A stretch of 64,000 nt of DNA from Gnetum montanum (lineage: Eukaryota > Streptophyta > Gnetopsida > Gnetales > Gnetaceae): assembly GCA_015680685.1 (NCBI GenBank), contig MNCI01034636.1, forward strand, positions 210,706 through 274,705, written 5' to 3'. Under the pieces are notes generated by a model. It ran no database searches and was not told the origin of the DNA. It saw only the letters and a program-made list of their open reading frames with translations. Shown in pieces: positions 13,671 to 25,841 of this stretch; position 1 is the first letter of the stretch; each line of letters begins with the position of its first letter. A program made the position numbers and the translations under genes.

Positions 13671-13710
13671 AGTGAGTGTGTTTCATTTATAGTGAGTGTG
13701 TTTCATTTAT
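13671..13710. repeat. 20-bp direct duplication
   Basis: AGTGAGTGTGTTTCATTTAT occurs twice without a gap (13671-13690 and 13691-13710). The identity of the copies points to a recent slippage event. Confidence 0.9.
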
Positions 13711-13920
13711 GAAACTAAGTCATTCATGTGCATTTTAATTAGTTTCATATTGAAGTTAACTTCATATGATAATCTTATGTATAACTCATTCAACCCTCCA
13801 TTCTAAGTTAACTAATCCATATAAGCTTTTGTGCAATACCTAGTTTGTGAATTTGTTTGTTATTCTTCAAGTACAATGTAAGATTCTAGAAAATAATTAG
13901 TGTCTAGATCTCAACAATCA

Positions 13921-14891
13921 TGATGAAAATTAATCTTAAAGAAATTTGATGAGTTATTTTAAATCATGTTTTATTAACATGTTCTTTTATACACTTGCAT
14001 CATTCCTTTCTTATAATGGACTAGAAGTATCATATTCTTCACTATATCCTTCTTGATAAATTTATTATAAATTATTACTAATATATACAAAAATTCTCAA
14101 CAATGCTAAAGTTTTGAATCTATTTCTTATGTATATTTTTTTACCAAATTATAACATAATTATTCTACCAAAAAATTTTCATATGAAATGTTTATATTGT
14201 AATTACAATTATAATATTTGACATTGCAATTTTCACCTATAAACAAAGTCATCAAAAATTATTTTAATATTAATATACATATTGTAAAATTATGTTTGAA
14301 AATATTTTGAACTTTGTTCTTCAATAATTACAATATATGAAGTTATACTAACTAGCCTATCTCTTGCCATAGGTATGTACAAAAATGAAAGCCTTTGGAA
14401 AATGATGTTTTTTCCATCTAGAACATTGAAAAAAAAACATTATTGTAAAATATTTTCTAATAAGATGTGTGATTTTATGTTCAAAGTAATGTCTAATTTG
14501 AGCTTGTTCATCCACATATATCATTTTCATTTTTAAAAATCTATTTTGTATCTATGGATATCCAAATGATTATATTTCATCAATAGTAACTACATTACCA
14601 AACCTAATTCTATGAATGTTTTTCTTTTCTGTTTATGATGCTACCTCTTTAGTAGTTACCTTAGAAAGTGCAAATAAGAGTAATTAAAAAGTGGTTCCTC
14701 AAAAATATATATACATAAAACTATAAAATCTATTATTTCAACTAGTAGATTTTGCAATCTATTATTAATGAAGAAAAAAATTATTTTAGTATTAAAATCA
14801 TTATTTTCCTCTTATAAGAAATGATGTGCAACTACTTATAGAATGGGTGAATTCATATTACTCTTTTGTCTATTGAACTTTGTATTTTTCA
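13921..14891. other. AT-rich spacer, nothing recognised
   Basis: Strongly AT-rich with homopolymer runs. No reading frame, repeat or element end was seen. Confidence 0.5.
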
Positions 14892-15408
14892 TGCATCCAT
14901 TCCCAAATGGTGTTGCTCCATAACAAAGATTCTGTTTCTTCATAACAAATGCTATAATTCTTATAATAATACCTAGAAGAGAAAGTTATAATTAACACCT
15001 GAAAGGATACATTGTAATAATGAGCATGTTTGTCAAGGTTACCTTTGGAGGTTTAACCTAAGATATTTATACCTAGGCATTCAAGGTCATATCAACATGG
15101 AGTTTTGTAGCTAGTAAAGACAAGTAACAAGTGTTAGGTGAAGCTAGATAGAAGGGTAACTAGAAATCCCTTTTGATCAATTATAGGCCTAATCATAGTG
15201 GTAGTGCTAGATTTCCTCTATGGGATAGATTCTAAAGGAAGATAACCCTAAGAAATCCTCATAGCACAACCCAAATGCATTATTTGACATTAATAAAGCA
15301 TTCTTTTTATTTTTCCTTCTACATTTTCAATGTTATTTTCTTTGCATATAATATCAAATGTTATGAATATTTGACTTTTCTAAGACATCAAGGGAATGGG
15401 ATGTGACA
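14892..15408 (+). mobile_element. 5' LTR of the 5.3-kb element
   Basis: It begins TGCATCCATTCCC and ends GGGATGTGACA. It aligns along its length with 19708-20224; shared blocks include TTCTTCATAACAAAT, AGGTTTAACCTAAG and AATATCAAATGTTATGAATA. The many differences between the two copies show an old insertion. Confidence 0.85.
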
Positions 15409-15423
15409 TTTGATATCAAAGCA
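15409..15423 (+). other. Primer-binding site, initiator-Met tRNA type
   Basis: TTTGATATCAAAGCA follows the LTR directly. The plant initiator-Met type site is TGGTATCAGAGC; two changed bases separate them. Confidence 0.7.
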
Positions 15424-16330
15424 TCCCATGACTTAAGGCCCAATCAAAATTAAGAACATATTACATCCAAATGCATCTTATGTCCAAGATGATCCATGTA
15501 AGCCAAAAGATAATGATTTTCATCAACAACTAAGTCCAAAACACACATCTATAAGAGAACTATAGAAACGCATCATGTTTTATGTGGACCCCACCAATTA
15601 GAAGATTTCTTCATAGTGGCTTCCATGGATATCACCATCCAAGAGATCTTATTACGGCATACATCAACTACAAAAGACATTGGTAAGACAAGGATACGCT
15701 TGTCTAGGAAACTCTTATCCACCTTTTAGTAATATTAGGATTTTTATTAAATTAACTAAGGTTATGATTATGGCTCTACTATGAGCCTAGTAGCCATGAT
15801 CTAACTCTTCTAGGACTCTGTCTCTTTTTAAAACTTATTATCCAATCCTACCTAGAACCTATGGATTGGTAAGTTTAAGGAAGTAAACATAGCCATAAGA
15901 TTGTTTCATCTTTATTTAACCCATAAAGATTATTACCAAGATATTTATAGAAAAACCTAAAGTCTAGTAAACAATGTATGATATTCCACCTCATTAATAT
16001 TCCTCGTAGTACCTTGTTCTAATATAGGCACAATGCTGGAGGTTAAAATTTTAAACAATATATGTTAATTTTTTTTCCAAAGTTGGTTATGAATAGTAAT
16101 AGAGATTAATTCACCTAGAAATCCTCATGTCACTCATGCATTAGTGTATTAAGACCCAATTCAACACTCCTTTTCAATTCTAAAAATTCAAATTAGATTT
16201 TTGGACCTTGAAACCTAACATGTAGTACTCATGAAGATGATTTAATCAAACTTATGAATTGGGAAATATTTTTGTTCAAAGTTTCTCGTTACATGTGCCT
16301 TAATAAAATTAGAAATTAATTAATTAAAAA

Positions 16331-16528
16331 ATTTAAAATTTTAGAACTAGGAATTAAACCTAGAATCTTCCATTAGCCAAACTAAACTATTAGACATCAT
16401 CTAGCAAAATACCCTAGTAGGATTTCTTAAAATAATATTAAAAAGTTAAAAAATCAAAAATTTAAAGCTGGGAGTCGAACCCAAGACCTCTCTTCAATCA
16501 AACATAACTCTTAGCCACTACTCTACTA
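16331..16528 (-). repeat. Tandem pair of tRNA-like (SINE-head-like) segments
   Basis: Two related segments on the minus strand lie at about 16447-16528 and 16331-16405. The first holds GGGTTCGACTCCC (16470-16482 as its complement), a perfect RNA polymerase III B-box, preceded by GTGGCTAAGAGTT, which resembles an A-box. The second has GGTTTAATTCC at the same place. In both, a TTTAAATTTTTTAA-like tail follows. No full cloverleaf can be drawn, so these are tRNA-derived relics and not tRNA genes. A duplicated SINE head captured by the LTR element is the simplest reading. Confidence 0.5.
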
Positions 16529-17072
16529 TTAAAAAAAAGTCAACTTTACATATGTATGTATGTATAATAATTAAAATTTTGATTAAAAGAAATTTGGGCT
16601 TTGGCTCTAACCTTAAGGGTTAGCACATAGCCATGGGCTACTAGCTACAACATCAACTAGTCAAGCCATTACATAATAAGATCGTAAGACCTAACTGCAC
16701 TAGGTCATGATTGGCTGGGCTACAATGTAGTGGCTAGACAAGCCATAGCATTGGCCAACAACACTATTATGAAATAAAGTTATAAGGCCCTATCACACAA
16801 CATCATGTCTTGATAATAAATTGGCTAGGAATCATGCTACCTACCAAGTCATGCTAAGTCCTCTAGCATGTCACTGTCTTGCACACCATCATCCTTTACC
16901 TTCCATCACCACCATGCAATACTACCACCTACGATTACACTCCTATTGTGCACTTCCACCATCGTTGTCCATGTCTGGCATAGTCGTGCCTATCCCTCGT
17001 TATTACGTATACTAGAAGCATTGAAAAATTTGGACCCATGATGGTTGGAACAACTAGCAATACCACAAGAAC

Positions 17073-17226
17073 CTACCTCCTTCAATGATCACAACCACCA
17101 GCACCACCATAAGATACCACCTCCTCCAATGATCATGACCATCATGAGCATTATCAAGTACTACCTCCTTTGGCGATCTTAGCCACTATCAGCATTGTAG
17201 GATACTACCTCCTTCAGTGATTTCAA
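17073..17226. repeat. 44-bp tandem repeat, 3.5 copies
   Basis: Units start at 17073, 17117, 17161 and 17205, exactly 44 bases apart. The core is CTACCTCCTTCAATGATC followed by CCACC/AGCA-rich sequence. It lies in the interior of the 5.3-kb element. The length is not a multiple of three. Confidence 0.85.
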
Positions 17227-19696
17227 TAGTATGAATTTTTTCATTAGTTAATGAAAATTTTGAAACATCCATTAATTATTGCAAAATTTTAAAAAATTTG
17301 CCGAGATAGAAAATTTGAAAATTTTTCAAGTCACAAAATTTCAAATTTGATGTTTTGGTGAATATAAAAATTTAAATATGAAAATGCAATAAAATATTTG
17401 ACTAACTGGTCAATTTTATGGTTTTGAAGTATTTGAGATAAAAATCTTGTAATTAAGCATGCTCACTCTAGAGTAGTACTAAGATGGATGATGTCTTGGA
17501 AAGCTCTCAAGAATTCTCAAATCTTATACATAAAGTTTTAAACTTTAGAAGCCATAACTTTTAATTTTGTAAGCCTTTTTTAGTGAGAGAAGAGCTATTT
17601 TCAATAGATTTCAACCTTCTAGATGTAATGAAATAGTCATATCTACTCCACTAAGCTCTAAAAATTAGTTTTTACTTCTTTCCCTAACACATAAATAGTC
17701 ATTTCTAGTATTTTGTTTGTCCTTCTAAACCTAATGGCAAGGTTAATTTGATCATCTAAATATTCAATAATTAGGTGTCATGTCTTAAGAGACTATAACT
17801 TTGACCACCTAACCATTCCTAATAATTTAATTGTTGGGACTAACAAATCCAACTCCTTTTACCATACTTGATCTTAATATTAGGTATTTAGCTTGTTCAA
17901 ATAGATAGTACTAGGTCACTAACTATTACTTTGTCATTAGTAACACTACTAGATATAGTATCCTAAAGGAGGTAAAAAGGTTATTGAGAATCTAGGTAAT
18001 TTAGTTAATTATTACTAATCCAACAAATTAGTTACTTGGTGAACTAGAATGGTCAAGAAGATGAATACCAATGTAACCTACAATCATATCATGCAACAAG
18101 ACATCATGGAGAATCATACTTATTTTTCAACAAAGTGTATGATACCCATGAGAGGAAATAAAAGTTAAAATATACAATGTGCTTGTAAGGTCCATATTCA
18201 AGGAAAGATAACATCCACTATGTTAACCTTGGACCTTGGACTAGCACAAGGACCAATACCCATGCATTCTATCAAAATTACAATATTTAAATGTTGATGT
18301 CTTATGCCTACAAGAAGTCTTACCATGGAAATTATTATACCAATTTCAAACCAATTTGAAAAATTTGAGATATGAAGGTCTTTACAAGCAAAAAGGTTCT
18401 TGTGAAGTTCTTTTAAGCCATAAAAATTAGCCTATTATAAGAACCATAACATGGATGGTTGCTCAATATTTTATAAAAAAATCCAAGTTCAAATTAGAAC
18501 AAAGGTTTGAATGGAGATTAGAAGATATGATTTTGAAAATTCCAAAACTCCAAATCACAAGGAAGAAAGATCAAGATTCTAGAGAAGCCACATAGCCTTG
18601 GCATTGGTATCTCAAATCTAGTTATTAAGAAGATATGTATGTATGATTAGCATACATTTAATTTCCAAATCAACATATCTAGATGTTAGACTTTGTCAAG
18701 TGACCTACTTGATTAACCAAATAGATGAAATCTTTAAAAAACAAACTATTCCTAATCCATACCAATCTTAACCTATTATCGTTCATCCTCTATCAAGACT
18801 AATGTGAAAGTTGTAAGTAGTGTTTACCAACTCTTAAATATGAATTTATAAAAGAACCCTTATAAGAGAATCCTAATTAAAAGAGGATGTTCCCATCAAT
18901 TCAACATGCAATTCCATTAACTAGTGCATAATCTTCTTACTTTGAATCTTTAATAAACAAGTTAAATTCTAAAATTCAATAACAAATGGTGTTGATGAAT
19001 AGTAGCCATCAAAAACCACAATTCACTAATTATGCTACTATGACTAATAAACACAAGTTAACATCACTCTTCATCAAGACCTTAGACTATATTTAGTACA
19101 ATTCATGATTCTTCCAAGTTATTAAACTATTAGAGTTAATTCTTAAGGAAAAAACTCATATGCAAGATCAAGCCCTACCATCTTGAACAAGACCATCTAA
19201 TCATATATTCCTTATGGTAGAACTACAACTACTTCCATTGATCCTCTAGGTTGATGAAGATTAGGGATTTTCCTAATCTTACTTTTATTTATGATCTTTT
19301 TTTCATTGTATAATTTATATTTTTAATTAGATAAATAAAATATCTTCAAGTAATACAACTAGAAAAAATAAGTTGTCTTACCTTCACTTGGGTAACCAAA
19401 TCTAAGTTGCATTTTGTGTAACCCTAGCTAGAATTGGTGATTGGTGCTTGGTAGACACTTAATTTTTCCTTTGTTATTACCTTATAAAATGAGGTAAGTG
19501 TTGACAAAATAATCTTTAATTCCTCTATATTCATCTTACTTATATTTTGTTTACAGAATAATCAGGAGAACATTAGTATATTTAACTCCATTTCATAAGG
19601 AAAAATCAAACTATTGGAGCATTGAAACATTGAAGGAATACTAGATCTAGAAAAATATTGTGAACATGGATTCATTTGAGAACAAATGAAACCTAA

Positions 19697-19707
19697 CAAG
19701 GGTAGAT
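19697..19707 (+). other. Polypurine tract of the 5.3-kb element
   Basis: ACAAGGGTAGA and one more base precede the right LTR, which opens TATCAATTCCC (TG changed to TA). The tract is weaker than usual, in keeping with the element's age. Confidence 0.55.
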
Positions 19708-20224
19708 TATCAATTCCCATTTTCAAATGGTTTCACTTCACAACAAAGATTATGTTTCTTCATAACAAATATTGTAATTATAATAATAAGACACAGAAGG
19801 ACAAGCTGTAATTAAGATAAAAAAGGATGCATTGTAATAACAAGCATGTCTTTCAAGGTTACAGTTGCAGGTTTAACCTAAGGAATCTATACCCAAGTAT
19901 TATAGGTCATATCAGCATGGAATTATGAAAACAATAAAGGTGAGTAACAAGTGCTAGGTAAATTAGAATGAGAATGTGACTAGCCATCTCTTCTGGCCAA
20001 TTACAGGCCTAACTGTGGTGACAATGTTATTGCCTTTATAGAATAAATTTCAAAGGAAGATAACCCCAATACACTCTAAGAGCATGACCCAAATATATTA
20101 TTCCACATTAATAATGAATTATTTTCACTTTCATTCTTCTTTTTTCATATTATTTTCTTTACCATAATATCAAATGTTATGAATATTTAACATTTTCCAT
20201 GAAATCTAAGAACGGGATGTCATA
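19708..20224 (+). mobile_element. 3' LTR of the 5.3-kb element
   Basis: 517 bp, the same length as the left copy. It ends GGGATGTCATA where the left LTR ends GGGATGTGACA, which is a C-to-T loss of the terminal CA. Confidence 0.85.
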
Positions 20225-20878
20225 GTACCAGTAATATAATCTTATGTATAGTTTCTTTCTTCATTTATATTGTCTTAATTTAAATCATAATGGTATTATT
20301 TTCATGTGTTATTCAACTATGCAAGATAACTTCCATTTTCTTAAGGTTTTCAACTTTGTTAATATTAATGAATATATATATATATCATCTATATTGTTCT
20401 ATTATTATTGAAATTCAATGTACCAATCCATATTCTCTTGCAACATTATTTCTTAAATGGCATTCATAAATAATGTAATCAACATATATGTATGATAATA
20501 ATTTTTGAAAGTAATCATTATTTTTTTATGGAAAAAATCAACATTTCTATTATAATGCTAATTCTAACATCACTTCTAGGCTACATGAATAATACTATTA
20601 AATTTAAACCCTAAAAAACAAAACAAATACTTTTTTTGATGGTGTTTTAATAAGCATAAATATTACCCTTAAAATTGATATTATAACATTTATTTGTAGA
20701 TAATGTATCATTTGATGAGTATGGTAGCAATATCCATAATTTTTTTGGGATGATTGTTCCATGATAATATATTTGCAAAGTTGCATCATCTTCATAAAAT
20801 CAAAAGGTTAGGTAGCATAAAAATATTTCAACTTTAGTTCTACCTCTATTAGTTTCTTCAAAAAGGTATTTGGAAGAA
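20225..20878. other. AT-rich spacer, nothing recognised
   Basis: The only structure is a short (TA)n run near 20371-20386. The minus-strand open frame at 20604-20795 has no recognisable content. Confidence 0.5.
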
Positions 20879-20883
20879 CTAAA

Positions 20884-22204
20884 TGTAACACCTAGAAAAT
20901 TTGGTTATTGGAAAAACTAAAGATTCTAGGTGAAATAGTTTTAACCTTAGATGTCAAGGGCCTCCGAGAAAGAGAATCCAAGGCATCCTGGATGGTCCTA
21001 TCGATCACCTAAGAACTCAGGGATTGTAAACAATGTAAATAACTTAAATAAAAATGTAGATCCAATTAAAAAGAAATCATAGAAATCAATTGTGAAATAA
21101 ACTTGTACAAAAAATGAACTATAAATTTTATTGAAAATAATAAAATTGCTACAAAAGTCACATCTAAATGTGTACAAATTATGTGCCTAAATGCATAAGG
21201 AGTTTGCTTGGATGAAGCTTGAAGGTTGTTGAAGCTAGCAGATTGCATTCTACAGTCAGCTCCATGATCCAAGTACTTTCCAACTTCAATCACCAAAACT
21301 CCTTAGTGATTTTCAACTTAGATCTGCAACGTTGGTGAATAGGAGGGTAAATGAGGTGTTCGGCTTCTATTGTAATGGAACTACACTAAGAGTCTCTAAT
21401 GCCCATGTAGTTGCCAATTTCTCCAAAACTCTTACAAGATTCCGAAGGTCTCAAGTTTTCAAGGTTGCAAAAGTTGTCTAGTTGAATAAGTGTGGAACCT
21501 ATCCAAAGTGTTTGAAATTTTTTCTTATAGGTCTCATGGTTGCCGATTTTGGTGCTACAAATTTCTACCATGATTACTCATAGATTAGCTTGATTTGCAA
21601 GAGTGGCAAGCCATTATTTTCAATGTATTTTTCCATTTAGAATAACTTTTGATGCACCCAAGCCACCAAAACCCTGCTGGATATCATAAATAGTAAATGA
21701 ACTTTTCCAACTATGTTAACTTCACCCAACTACGCTAGCTTTGTTACGCTAGCTTTGTTGGAACTACACTAAAATTACTAAAAAATGGAAATCCCAACCT
21801 CTCCAATATTTCCCTTGTGGAATCCATGCTAAGGGTTATGGAAATTATGCTAGTCATTACTGGAAAAATGAAAACCCAACACTTCCAACACTAGGTGTAC
21901 ATGCTTATAGCGTAGTTTTGGCTATAGCCAACATAAAACCCATGAAAATGTAAAAGTTGGCAATTCCCAAGGAATTTTTAACCTTTCCAAGCCCACATAT
22001 AGACATGACATGACATTTTCCACCTAGGAAGTGAGGCTATGATAACATATGAGGCATTTATCAACCACAAAATTTCAAGTATGTGAGATTGTAGCTCATT
22101 GAGTACAAACCTCACAATTTTACAATAAAATTCCACCTCAAGTGTAATTGGCAAAGGTTACAATGTCAAAATGTCATAACATGAATTTTCTTGGTGGTTT
22201 TTCA
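20884..22204 (-). mobile_element. 3' LTR of the minus-strand Tat element (LTR C)
   Basis: On the plus strand it begins TGTAACACCTAG and ends GGTTTTTCA. An AATAAA for the minus strand lies at 21127-21132. The U3 part near 21715-21775 repeats CTACGCTAGCTTTGTT-like units whose wording also appears in this element's own internal array. Confidence 0.88.
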
Positions 22205-22220
22205 CTGGCTCCTCTTTGTT
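22205..22220 (-). other. Polypurine tract of the minus-strand Tat element
   Basis: Minus-strand AACAAAGAGGAGCCAG ends at the LTR boundary. It matches the tract at 931-946 of the related element almost base for base. Confidence 0.8.
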
Positions 22221-23290
22221 TATGTTTTGAGGATTAACCCAAGAGACATCGACAAAAAATAAAAAACATCACTGCAAGTCCATCACCAATGTTTCCTCTC
22301 CTCGCTTTATTCCATAGCTGTAAAACCATGCTGAAGAGTGCTTGTGATGATGAGATAAGGTTACAATGAGATGATAGAGGTTAAAGGTTATATTTGGTTA
22401 TAAGGAAATGGTGACAGAATTAACAATGAGTTCCAACTATTGACATCATGGTTACAGTTATCATAGTAACATGCTAAACGATCAATGAGGTCTTCACACT
22501 TTGTGCTTCGAAGTGTTGGCCACTTAGTAATGTTTTTGAGGAATCAATACTTCACTTCAAGGTCTCTTTAGCCATTAGGCTCCTCCCTTTGCTTGTTTGG
22601 AGTTTTTGGTTTGTATTTTTCTCTTCATCAACCTTTTAGCTTCTTGGCAATTTGCCTCTCCATTTTTTCTTTCCAAGTGAAGCCTTCCTTAGGTTTCATT
22701 ACCAAGGCCAAGTTTGGTTTGGTTTTCTTGTTGAATGAGATGTGTTACATCCAAAGGTCTTGTGTTGGAGCATGATGAAGGACACATCACATGTTCATAA
22801 TGCATGAGTGTTAAACATAATTCATCATTATTATTTACGACAACAAAGATCATAATTAGACTATGAGGTTGGGTTCAAAGGGGGATAATGGTAGTGATGT
22901 GACACAAACACTCTTGGTATGGCACAATAAGTTAATCAAATCTGATGTGTCAAGGCCACATCATAACCTGTTGTCTTGATGAGCTATGCCTTCACAATGA
23001 TCTCCAGGCTTCATCCTACAAGCACAACTTCAAGAGGATAAGAAAATGAGGCAAAGAAAACATGTTTTTACAATATGATGAATAGGGGGGCCACATGAGA
23101 CAATTAGCAAACTAGGTCACCATAGGTCACTATAAATGCAACATTAAGAGATCTGTGTAATGTGCATTAGATTTAAAAAATGTATAGTTCATTCATTATG
23201 CCAAGTAGAGAGATAGATATAGAGCTAAAGGGATCCTACAAGCTCGCTTGTTGTAGATTGTCGGAGTCATCAAAATCAATATTTGTTCCC
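22221..23290 (-). mobile_element. 3' untranslated region of the minus-strand Tat element
   Basis: It is homologous, in reverse complement, to 1-930 at the left end of the window. No coding is visible. The frame at 22593-22775 on the plus strand is unsupported. At its right edge (about 23170-23300) the sequence passes abruptly to the leader of pol, which marks the deletion that removed RT to integrase. Confidence 0.65.
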
Positions 23291-23299
23291 ACCTATCAA

Positions 23300-23740
23300 T
23301 AATTTTAAACAATACTATAAAAAAACATGTGAGTGTTAGATGCAATCAAGGCTCTGTGATAGCTTTAATGTTGCACTATAAGGGTCTAATGATTCCCTAA
23401 GTAGGTTTAAGTTTTTGGAAGGAACTTGGTTTCATGTGTTTTCTCCTCACCATTATGATTTGGGGATTTCAACAAAGGAACCCTCCATGATGTCTTTGGA
23501 TTCAAAGTTAATGGTAATCAAGATACTTTGAAATATTAAGGTTGTATGATAGGATGGTTTCAAGGCTTAAGGTTTCAATATTTTAAGGTCCACTTGGTCT
23601 AATGACATCACAAGAGGGGTTCATGTAGGTTTTAAGGTAATCAAATTTGTTCCCTTATCCTCCTAGCTCAATCTTACATAACATAAGCATATCAAGTAGC
23701 ACCTATGTGATAAAAGAATTAAATAATATCAAATTAATGT
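23300..23740 (-). pseudogene. Leader of Tat pol, rest of pol deleted
   Basis: Read on the minus strand, this piece aligns with 40690-41010, the start of pol in the plus-strand element. Shared words include TGCTACTTGATATGCTTA near the start ATG and AATGGTGAGGAGAAAAC near 23440. It ends before any RT motif. Its value is positional: it shows that in this copy too pol began on the far side of the 184-bp array from gag-protease. Confidence 0.6.
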
Positions 23741-24171
23741 AAAATACTTTAGTAATAATGCATAAATAAATCAAATCACACTAAATCAAAGGTCAAACAA
23801 GGTTTAAACATGGTCAACAAAGGTTATAAGGGGTAGGTTAAAGTAAATAGGGTGAAACAAAGGCTAAATGGTGTAAAATAAGACAAAATAAAGGTCAAAT
23901 GATGGTTAAATTAGGCAAAATGATGTCAAACAAGGTCAAAGCATGGACAACAGAGGTCATAAGAGAGAATTTAAGGTAAATAAGGTAAACCAAAGACCAA
24001 ATAATGAAAAATTAAGTTACATGACACCAAATTATATGACCATGAATGTCCATAATGTATAACAAGGTCAAATCCAATCAAAACACAATGGAATGGAATA
24101 AGCCCAAACCAATCAAGGTTGAAAACATGTGGTAAAACACAATCAATATGGATAAATAAAGGTTACATGTT

Positions 24172-24203
24172 TCTAGTTTTAGGCCTTAGTGGACCATGGT
24201 GTG
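24172..24203 (-). repeat. Single 29-bp-family unit before pol
   Basis: The minus strand reads CCATGGTCCACTAAGGCC and then TAAAACTAG, which is one unit of the 29-bp family found at 30901-31161 and 40439-40525. It sits between the array and pol, as in the other element. Confidence 0.6.
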
Positions 24204-24294
24204 AGGCTAAAAGATTGATGATGGAGTTTAAGCACTTAAGAAGGTCATTTTAAGGTTGTTTGAAGGCAAAAACAATGCTCCTTTTTGCAACTAC

Positions 24295-25814
24295 TGAAAT
24301 ACCACAAAACTTTGCATGTTATAGCCAATCTTCATCATGTAGCTTTCACCTCATGAAACTTGAGGCAAAACTTCATTGCAAATGTGAATGTTGTAGCCCA
24401 CAATGGGCAATTTCACATACTTTATACTTTTGGAGCTAAAAATTCTTCATAAGTTATTAAAGCCTCATTCCCCAAGTGAAAAAAGTCATCTAGTGTCTAT
24501 ATTTGTGCTTAGGAAGGCCAAAAATGCCTTTAGGAATTTCAAAAAAGGTAATTTGATTGATTTCATTGGGTGTATATACTTTTCTATGCTAGAAGCACAT
24601 CCAGGGGGTAAATCTCACCTACCCCCAGCTTGGAAGGATGGGGGTTTTGGAAAGTTTTCCCCTTCAATGTGGAGACCACATGCATAGCCTAGAAACCTTC
24701 CCCCCTTAATGTGGAAGTTTTCTCCTAGTGTGGAATCTTCACCCCTAGTGTTGAAAATTACATCCCCCAGTGTGGAAGCCACAATAGCTAGATTTTAAGA
24801 CTTCATGCACTTCAACGTTGACTAGCCACTTCAGCAAGCATGGTGGAGTGCTTACCATCGATGATTCATCTTCAATGTGGAAGGTATGTCCTTGTTACTA
24901 TTTATAGTAAATATAATGGACATGGGGAAAGCACTTACTATGTATATTAACCCCCTAGATATGGACACCCATATCACCTAAATTTGTCAATCAATTTATA
25001 GCCAATTTGCAACCAATCATAGCCATTTTTCAACCCCATTTATGGCCCAAAGGACCTATAAAAACTAGCCTCTAACACCATTTAAAGGTTGAGCAATGTT
25101 TAGCAACTTTTGGCATACAAACACTTTGGCAATTTCATAATTTTTTAGATGGTTAAGAAATTTTCCAAGCATTAATTCCACACTTGGGTCATTCTCAGGC
25201 ACTCAAACGTTTTTGCAATTTTTCACAATTACATTTTCTTCAACCCTAATGTGGAAGCATTATAGCCTTGAAACTTGTGAACTTTTAGTGTCAAAGCTAC
25301 ATTTTTGGGACTCCCAATCCCTAGTGTTGAGAAATATGGCAGCCAAATTTCTCACTTTTCTCATTCCCATAGCAATTACCCAACTTGCAAATCTGAGGTT
25401 GTAGTGGAGGAGGTTTGATAGCATCAGGAGTGGCTTAGTATCCAGATCTTAGAGCAGATCACATTAGCTTTAACAAGCTTTGAACTCCTACATAAGTAAA
25501 CCCTCTTTCTACTCATCCAAGAACCATTTGTACACATTTCCTTAACTTACACTTTATACTTTCTTAATAAAGTTTTAAGTTTTGGAGTTTGTGTATAAAA
25601 TATAGTTGTTTATTATCTACGCATCATTTCAAATTTGCTATTAGCTTTACATTCCATTCCATTTTATTACCACACTTTGCATTTTTGTAAGTCCCTAGTT
25701 GATTTTTTGGGCCAGCGAAGGTACCCAAAATCCCATTTTTCCTGTGGATTCCCTAGGGATTCGTGGGTTAAGGATCTCTCATTTCTCTAGCAATCAAGAT
25801 TTTCAGTTGCAATA
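24295..25814 (+). mobile_element. 5' LTR of the 20.5-kb element (LTR D)
   Basis: It starts TGAAATACCAC and ends GTTGCAATA (CA changed to TA), 1520 bp. A TATA-like CTATAAAAA lies at 25056-25064 and AATAAA at 25566-25571. U3 carries short repeats with the words CTAGTGTGGAA and AATGTGGAAG (about 24640-24780), which are also the key words of this element's internal array. A 16-base palindrome, TTACTATTTATAGTAA, lies at 24895-24910 and is kept in LTR E and LTR B. Confidence 0.9.
25056..25064 (+). promoter_or_regulatory. TATA box of LTR D
   Basis: CTATAAAAA, conserved as CTTATAAAAA at 43991-44000 in the other LTR of the same element, about 510 bases before the shared AATAAA. It is a likely core promoter for the element RNA. 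Confidence 0.6.
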
Positions 25815-25821
25815 GTTTTTC

Positions 25822-25839
25822 TTGGCACTAGAAGGAGGG
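25822..25839 (+). other. Primer-binding site of the 20.5-kb element
   Basis: TTGGCACTAGAAGGAGGG lies eight bases after the LTR. The minus-strand sibling has CCAGTGCTCGAAGGAGGG in the same place. I did not assign the tRNA. Confidence 0.7.
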
Positions 25840-25841
25840 CC

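Larger units (their letters stand above)
14892..20224 (+). mobile_element. 5.3-kb LTR retrotransposon, non-autonomous or decayed
   Basis: Two direct repeats of 517 bp (14892-15408 and 19708-20224) enclose 4.3 kb. A primer-binding site directly follows the left LTR and a purine tract precedes the right one, which sets the plus orientation. The interior has no protease, RT or integrase that I can read. A weak frame at about 18060-18640 contains a CYS/HIS-like KNHNMDGC stretch that could be the ruin of a gag zinc knuckle. It also holds two tRNA-like segments (16331-16528) and a 44-bp repeat (17073-17226). No matching TSD was found (TTTCA left, GTACC right), so the ends have mutated or are off by some bases. 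Confidence 0.8.

Noticed and set aside
16447-16528. A functional tRNA gene
   Set aside because: Only the B-box is intact; no acceptor-stem pairing or anticodon loop could be formed.
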